Below, piece by piece: positions 7,412 to 9,791 of a DNA stretch of 9,791 nt. The position numbers and the translations under genes are program-made. The stretch's first letter is position 1, and each line of letters begins with the position of its first letter. Location of the stretch: positions 1 to 9,791 of the forward strand of contig CAADVV010000448.1 in assembly GCA_900752535.1 (NCBI GenBank), read 5' to 3'. The stretch comes from Bacteroidales bacterium. Its GTDB lineage: Bacteria > Bacteroidota > Bacteroidia > Bacteroidales > Muribaculaceae. Below the pieces are notes generated by a model. It was not told where the DNA came from, ran no database searches, and saw nothing but the letters and a program-made list of their open reading frames with translations.

Positions 7412-8692
7412 TTAGAATATAATTTTTTCAGACTTGTTGCCTTGGTGGCGGATAACAACCTGGCCTTTGGCGGGTTCGTTGATGCGCATGCCCTGGAGGT
7501 TATAGTAAACCACGGGAGCATTCACGTCATCGCTTCCAATCTCCTTGATAGAAGTGGGGATAGGCGATGTGAGCTCGAGACGGAACGAGTTGTTTATATT
7601 TCCTTTGTACAGTTTTGTGCTGTTATTCTTGAAGAAGGGTACAAGCGATTCCTGCGGGAATGTAATGACGAAGTTTTCTGTGGCCCTGGAGGTTGTCTCC
7701 ATCTTTCCGAAATAGCCCAAAGCTTCAATGTCATCGTCAGAAGTTCCTTTTTCACGTTCCATTTGAGCTTTAGATGTGCAGAGGAGCAGTCCGAAGTCAT
7801 CAGAATTCTCATGCGCGAAGCCGAGCGGAGATGTCAGAAGTACAACACGTTTGGGGTTGCTTGCATCGATATAGAGATAGTGAGGATGATCGCACTCATG
7901 TACGTTGTAACTGTCATATATGCTTGAAGAATAGGGCTCGACCACACGAATCAGATTCTCACGCATTGTGTTGTATTGAACATCCACATCATAGGTCATG
8001 ACATTAAATGGAGTATACATTCCTGCCATGATGTCATCGGTATAAGAAGCAGTGCAGAATTTTTCCCATTCGCCCGGCTCATCATCTACAATGCTGAGGA
8101 CATACAGGTCGTAAATATGAGGAACATCCTCTGCGTCATAGGATAACAGGTAAAGTGTGTACAGACCATGTTTATCTTTGATTTTAATTGAACCGTTGAG
8201 GTTTTCTATTGGTTGTGCTGTTTCTAATACTTCATCCGGAACGTTTTCTGAAGTTGAAAGATCGCCCTTAAGAAGCGCATATTTCATAGTGGCGACATCA
8301 GCTCCTGCGCTTATCTTCAGGTCGATTTTGTTGTTATGGACGCACTCATCTACCTGAGAGGTGAAAGTGTAGTCAACAACCGGTCCGGCATATGACCAGA
8401 CAGCCCTTCTTTGGATTGTATAGTAACCGACCCAGCTACCATAACTTTTAGCCCAGAAGCCGAATCCATGAATATCAGTTTCTGAATCTAAGGTTATGGA
8501 GCCGTCAGAATTCAAAGTTGCGTCTATGTCCCATTGGAAACTACTGGGCTGCCAATTTCCGCCAATCTGATGATAGTTTGTCATAAAAAACCAAACTGTT
8601 CCGTCGCCAAGATCAGTTCCTGTCGATTGATAAGGGATGGTAATTTTTTTTTGTTGACAAATTGACGGTGGCCTTGAGGGTGAGTCCGGCAT
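7412..8692 (-). CDS. C-terminal part of a secreted protein of unknown function, separated from its N-terminus by a frameshift
   Basis: This open frame begins formally at an ATG at 8692, but its first 14 codons overlap the N-terminal fragment in another frame and make no sense as a start: no signal peptide, no promoter. True coding in this frame starts at about 8652, just after the A9 run, where KKITIPYQSTG continues the strand that KATVNLSTKK begins in the other frame. Removing one A joins the two into a protein of about 529 residues. The first 100 residues here are beta-rich (TVWFFMTNYHQ, SFQWDIDATL, YTIQRRAVW); the middle (about 115-380) is mixed with no motif I recognise; residues 396-426 (YYNLQGMRIN ... 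GQVVIR ... KIIF) are the shared C-terminal tag. The whole gene looks more A/T-rich than GH53. Likely function: secreted or surface protein, role unknown. Either a pseudogene, a sequencing indel or a slippage-expressed gene. Confidence 0.8.
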   Translation of the reverse strand: MPDSPSRPPSICQQKKITIPYQSTGTDLGDGTVWFFMTNYHQIGGNWQPSSFQWDIDATLNSDGSITLDSETDIHGFGFWAKSYGSWVGYYTIQRRAVWSYAGPVVDYTFTSQVDECVHNNKIDLKISAGADVATMKYALLKGDLSTSENVPDEVLETAQPIENLNGSIKIKDKHGLYTLYLLSYDAEDVPHIYDLYVLSIVDDEPGEWEKFCTASYTDDIMAGMYTPFNVMTYDVDVQYNTMRENLIRVVEPYSSSIYDSYNVHECDHPHYLYIDASNPKRVVLLTSPLGFAHENSDDFGLLLCTSKAQMEREKGTSDDDIEALGYFGKMETTSRATENFVITFPQESLVPFFKNNSTKLYKGNINNSFRLELTSPIPTSIKEIGSDDVNAPVVYYNLQGMRINEPAKGQVVIRHQGNKSEKIIF

Positions 8693-9002
8693 AATAGTTT
8701 TTAATCAGAATTGCATTTGCATTTGAGCTTGACTCGTCGCGGACAATCGTTACCTGTGAAGACGGTGTGTCTGAGCCGGATGCATACCGGTTGTTGGTCC
8801 ATTGACAATCGTACACACCATATACATCGTTAATGGTGTTGAATGCATGGGCCTTCATGGGAGCTTTTGCGGGGGCGGCTATCTGAGTCAGACCTCTGTG
8901 ATTCTTTGGTGTCATTCCCTGAATAACCGTCTGACCTGAAACGGCCAGTGTGGAAGCACCCACAAATGCAGTGAGAATAAATCGAAGTAATGTTTTCTTC
9001 AT
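8613..9002 (-). CDS. N-terminal part of the same secreted protein (signal peptide and first domain)
   Basis: A 129-residue frame starting MKKTLLRFILTAFVGASTLAVSG, a clear signal peptide probably cleaved near residue 23-24. Then a low-complexity Pro/Ala-rich stretch (IAAPAKAPMKA) and the start of a beta-rich domain (DVYGVYDCQW, SSQVTIVRDE, NAILIKNYYAGLTLKATVNL). This kind of domain is common at the N-terminus of Bacteroidales secreted proteins, where a strand like ATVNL is followed by xITIP. Here the expected ITIP is found only in the neighbouring frame, after nine A. Past that run this frame reads NYHPLSIDRN and stops at 8613, so the last ten residues are probably out of frame. Its promoter is the -7 box at 9068-9075. 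Confidence 0.75.
   Translation of the reverse strand: MKKTLLRFILTAFVGASTLAVSGQTVIQGMTPKNHRGLTQIAAPAKAPMKAHAFNTINDVYGVYDCQWTNNRYASGSDTPSSQVTIVRDESSSNANAILIKNYYAGLTLKATVNLSTKKNYHPLSIDRN
8644..8652 (-). repeat. A9 homopolymer at the frameshift point
   Basis: Nine T on the plus strand (nine A in the coding strand) inside a gene. With eight A the reading would be S-T-K-K-I-T-I-P and continuous; with nine it stops 11 codons later. Confidence 0.9.
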
Positions 9003-9067
9003 ATGATTAAATGGTTAAATATTGTTCCAACAGGTTTTATACTCTATCGTATGTACATATTCCGTCG

Positions 9068-9075
9068 CAAAAGTA
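9068..9075 (-). promoter_or_regulatory. Probable -7 promoter box for the frameshifted secreted-protein gene
   Basis: The minus strand reads TACTTTTG (complement of CAAAAGTA), matching TAnnTTTG, 65 bases before the ATG at 9002. No TTTG lies at the usual -33 distance; that position is occupied by the G9 run (9095-9103). A 10-bp palindrome TATGTACATA (9050-9059) sits at or just after the expected transcription start and might be an operator. Confidence 0.6.
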
Positions 9076-9094
9076 AACATAAGTTCACAATTTA

Positions 9095-9103
9095 CCCCCC
9101 CCC
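9095..9103. repeat. C9/G9 homopolymer in the promoter region
   Basis: Nine consecutive C on the plus strand, 19 bases upstream of the minus-strand -7 box at 9068-9075, that is exactly where a -33 element is expected. Such a run in an A/T-rich intergenic region stands out and is prone to length change. Confidence 0.9.
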
Positions 9104-9209
9104 GAAAGTTAAAGTTTGTTAATATGTGATTATTGGTTGATACATGGCATTTTGGATATTTTCAACTATGCTTCAAAAAAATAAATCACGGATGTTCGCG
9201 GTTTTTCGC

Positions 9210-9217
9210 TACCTTTG
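9210..9217 (+). promoter_or_regulatory. Probable -7 promoter box for ferritin
   Basis: TACCTTTG fits TAnnTTTG, 37 bases before the ferritin ATG. Transcription would begin near 9224. No TTTG at the -33 distance and no obvious Fur-like palindrome was found. Confidence 0.65.
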
Positions 9218-9254
9218 CGGAGATAAAAAACTTTCTAAATAATTCAACATAGTT

Positions 9255-9773
9255 ATGTTATCAGAAAAAATGCAGAATGCTCTCAACGAGCAGATTAACG
9301 CCGAGTTGTGGTCGGCATATCTCTATCTTTCGATGGGTATGCAGTTTGAAAACGCCGGTCATGCAGGTGTGGCCAACTGGTTCCGCATCCAGTTTAAGGA
9401 GGAGCAGGCTCACGCCGAGATTTTCATGAACTACATCAACCAGCGCGGCGGACGCGTCATGCTTAAGGCTATCCCCGAAGTACCCACCGACTGGGCTACT
9501 CCCCTCGATGCTTTCAAAGCTACTCTCGAGCATGAGCAGAAGGTGACCGCAATGATCAACAACCTCTTCGCCATGGCCGAAGCCGAGCACGACTACGCCA
9601 CTCGCGACCGTCTGGCCTGGTTTGTCAGCGAGCAGGTTGAGGAAGAGGACAACGCCCGTCAGCTGATTGACAAATTCTCGCTCATCGGTGAGGACGGCAT
9701 GGGCCTGTATATGCTCAACCAGGAGTTAGGCGCTCGCGTCTATAATGCTCCCTCAATCCTCTCAGCCGAATAA
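9255..9773 (+). CDS. ftnA: Bacterial non-heme ferritin
   Basis: A complete 172-residue cytoplasmic ferritin, the usual length of the FtnA family, which assembles into 24-subunit shells that oxidise Fe(II) and store it as ferric mineral, protecting against iron-driven oxidative damage. The ferroxidase ligands are all present at the standard E. coli FtnA positions: Glu17, Glu50, His53 (EEQAHAE), Glu94, Glu126, Gln127 and Glu130 (SEQVEEEDNA); Tyr24 is also conserved. Four-helix bundle throughout, no signal peptide. The ATG at 9255 begins MLSEKMQNALNEQINAE, the normal FtnA N-terminus, and follows an A/T-rich leader without Shine-Dalgarno. It is divergent from the secreted-protein gene at 9002, 252 bases away, and appears to be monocistronic, though the window ends 18 bases after its stop codon and no terminator is visible. 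Confidence 0.97.
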   Translation: MLSEKMQNALNEQINAELWSAYLYLSMGMQFENAGHAGVANWFRIQFKEEQAHAEIFMNYINQRGGRVMLKAIPEVPTDWATPLDAFKATLEHEQKVTAMINNLFAMAEAEHDYATRDRLAWFVSEQVEEEDNARQLIDKFSLIGEDGMGLYMLNQELGARVYNAPSILSAE

Positions 9774-9791
9774 ATAATCTTTGCCCCCGGG

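Noticed and set aside
7379..7417. TTCTAAT / ATTAGAA inverted repeat overlapping the stop codon at 7412
   Set aside because: Only 7 bp, A/T only apart from one pair, with no T-run; likely chance, and the GC-rich hairpin at 7282-7316 is a better terminator candidate.
7403..7927. 174-codon open frame on the plus strand opposite the frameshifted gene
   Set aside because: Shadow of the real minus-strand coding frame, whose C-terminal tag lies in this stretch.
9246..9259. AACATA-GT-TATGTT inverted repeat over the ferritin start codon
   Set aside because: A 6-bp arm with a 2-base centre in A/T-rich sequence is too short and cannot form a proper RNA hairpin; probably chance.

Overview
The window looks like chromosomal DNA from a gut Bacteroidales bacterium, most likely Muribaculaceae or a close relative. 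This rests on three things. Promoter boxes match the Bacteroidetes consensus (TTTG, 19-21 nt, TAnnTTTG) and start codons have A/T-rich leaders without clear Shine-Dalgarno sites. There is an OmpA-family barrel protein of Bacteroidales type. Four secreted proteins end in the same short C-terminal motif (Y/W-Y/F-N/D-L-x-G ... P-x-x-G-x-Y/V-V/I ... K-V/I), which is common in Muribaculaceae and Prevotella. The family assignment is inference from memory, not a search.

Layout. 1-807 (+): the 3' end of a large secreted protein with CARDB-like beta-sandwich domains, start outside the window. 973-3897 (+): a 974-residue secreted protein of unknown function, closed by a strong terminator at 3921-3952. 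3898-4505: about 600 bases with no convincing gene but several hairpins, including a perfect 14-bp stem with a possible competing fold and a 17-bp near-perfect inverted repeat. 4506-5702 (-): OmpA-family outer-membrane protein with terminator (4446-4478) and a full two-box promoter (5846-5877) flanked by an 11-bp inverted repeat. 5924-7198 (-): secreted GH53 endo-beta-1,4-galactanase with both catalytic glutamates. 7412-9002 (-): a secreted beta-rich protein of unknown function, split in two by a frameshift at a run of nine A; a run of nine G lies upstream of its promoter. 9255-9773 (+): bacterial ferritin FtnA, transcribed divergently.

The genes do not form one operon or an obvious polysaccharide utilization locus; no SusC/SusD pair is present. 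Apart from ferritin all are envelope or secreted proteins. The most interesting points are the two 9-base homopolymers at one gene (coding region and promoter), the inverted repeat around the OmpA promoter, and the structured intergenic stretch at about 4040-4420. No tRNA, rRNA, CRISPR array or insertion sequence was seen.
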